From NCBI RefSeq assembly GCF_017743995.1, contig NZ_JAGHRB010000001.1:1-64000 (forward strand): a stretch of DNA of 64,000 nt, given 5' to 3'. Positions 63,537 through 64,000 of this stretch are shown one piece after another. How positions within the stretch are numbered: the first letter of the stretch is position 1; every line of letters begins with the position of its first letter. The position numbers and the translations under genes were made by a program. This DNA comes from Ruegeria sp. R13_0. GTDB taxonomy: Bacteria; Pseudomonadota; Alphaproteobacteria; Rhodobacterales; Rhodobacteraceae. A model generated the notes under the pieces. It saw nothing but the letters and a program-made list of their open reading frames with translations, searched no databases and was not told the origin of the DNA.

Positions 63537-64000
63537 ATGTCTTACGAACGATTTTCTTGGCTGACAGCGGCGGTTGCGATCTCGGTGATTGGAGCTGCCC
63601 CATCTCGCGCGCAGGAGGCGCCGTATGTCACTGGCTTTCTCGGTGTTACCGATATGGGCGACTATGATTTTGATTTCTTCCAAACGATTCCTTCAGTCGT
63701 GGTCGGTCAAGGCACCATCACAATCGACACTGGAATCTCCTACGGACTGGCCGTCGGAATGAGAGTCGCGCCAAATCTGAGGGCCGAATTCGAGCTTTCA
63801 CACGCCTCGAATGATACAAAGGAAATCGGCCGCCCGTTCACCCAGTACGACGGAAGCTTTGATGCGACATTCGGGATGGTAAACCTTTGGTATGACGTCC
63901 CGGTTCAGGGCAGGTTCAAGCCCTATGTTGGCGGGGGGATCGGGTTTGCGCGGGTGTCCCACGACGGTCAATCCGGTGCTGGCAGCACTTTGGTCGATGA
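63537..64000 (+). CDS. Outer-membrane beta-barrel protein (5' part, runs off the window)
   Basis: The frame opens at the ATG at 63537 with GAGG upstream and stays open to the window end (about 154 codons). It begins with a signal peptide (WLTAAVAISVIGAAPSRAQE), then alternating beta strands: YVTGFLGVTDMGDYDFDFF, ISYGLAVGMRVAPNLRAEFE, TFGMVNLWYDVPVQGRFKPY and VGGGIGFARVS. This matches the OmpA-like/Opa-type beta-barrel family (outer membrane beta-barrel proteins with a conserved KPYVGGGIG strand). The C-terminus and any periplasmic domain are outside the window. Confidence 0.75.
   Translation, partial: MSYERFSWLTAAVAISVIGAAPSRAQEAPYVTGFLGVTDMGDYDFDFFQTIPSVVVGQGTITIDTGISYGLAVGMRVAPNLRAEFELSHASNDTKEIGRPFTQYDGSFDATFGMVNLWYDVPVQGRFKPYVGGGIGFARVSHDGQSGAGSTLVD

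Overview
The window looks like a marine alphaproteobacterium of the order Rhodobacterales (Roseobacter/Ruegeria-like). The grounds are the gene content and order: a dcw cluster running mraZ-rsmH-ftsL-ftsI-murE-murF-mraY-murD ... ftsW-murG-murC-(two DUF2484 genes)-murB-ddl-ftsQ-ftsA-ftsZ-lpxC-bamD-recN, a DUF1127 gene followed by CCUCCUCCC-loop hairpins, and an extended mraZ leader ending in a strong terminator. All calls come from reading the sequence and translations; no database search was run.

Region 1 (1-172) is chromosomal flank carrying a remnant of an IS3-type transposase. Region 2 (173-21325) is an integrated mobile element of about 21 kb. It is bounded by a 19-bp perfect direct repeat; the right copy is the 3' end of a tRNA-Thr(UGU) gene, and a P4-type tyrosine integrase lies just inside the left copy. 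Its plus-strand backbone is an AlpA/Xis-like protein, a small winged-helix-like protein, a 34-codon coupled ORF, a Toprim primase, a DUF3987 helicase-like ATPase, two Cys/His HGG-type proteins, and two large proteins that resemble virion entry proteins (one with an M15 peptidase domain, one starting with repeated PWEKY motifs). I see no terminase, portal, capsid or tail gene, so the element looks like a phage satellite or a reduced prophage rather than a complete phage. A minus-strand cargo block (unknown protein, secreted thermonuclease, RadC-like protein, SH3 protein) sits between the replication and virion-like parts. The right third holds decaying genes, an XRE/PemK-type toxin-antitoxin pair, two small Tat-leader proteins and orphan cargo.

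Region 3 (21386-31284) is ordinary chromosome: MAPEG protein, pyruvate carboxylase, an FMN-dependent alpha-hydroxy-acid dehydrogenase, a GAF/GGDEF diguanylate cyclase and a UvrD/PcrA helicase. Region 4 (31370-32003) is a stress-RNA locus on the minus strand: a DUF1127 (CcaF1-like) gene and three double-hairpin CcsR/cuckoo RNAs. Region 5 (32371-59904) is the dcw cluster, preceded by two oppositely oriented arrays of MraZ-box-like repeats and an UpsM-like leader RNA with a 12-bp terminator. Peptidoglycan precursor synthesis (Mur, MraY, Ddl), septal synthesis (FtsI, FtsW), divisome scaffold (FtsL, FtsQ, FtsA, FtsZ), lipid A (LpxC) and outer-membrane assembly (BamD) are encoded together, mostly with 1-14 bp overlaps. 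A three-gene insertion (glycine-zipper lipoprotein, BaiN-like flavoprotein, Hint protein) separates murD from ftsW. Region 6 (60005-64000) holds a CLC transporter, a convergent DUF3179 gene flanked by an imperfect 21-bp direct repeat, and the start of an outer-membrane beta-barrel gene cut by the window edge.
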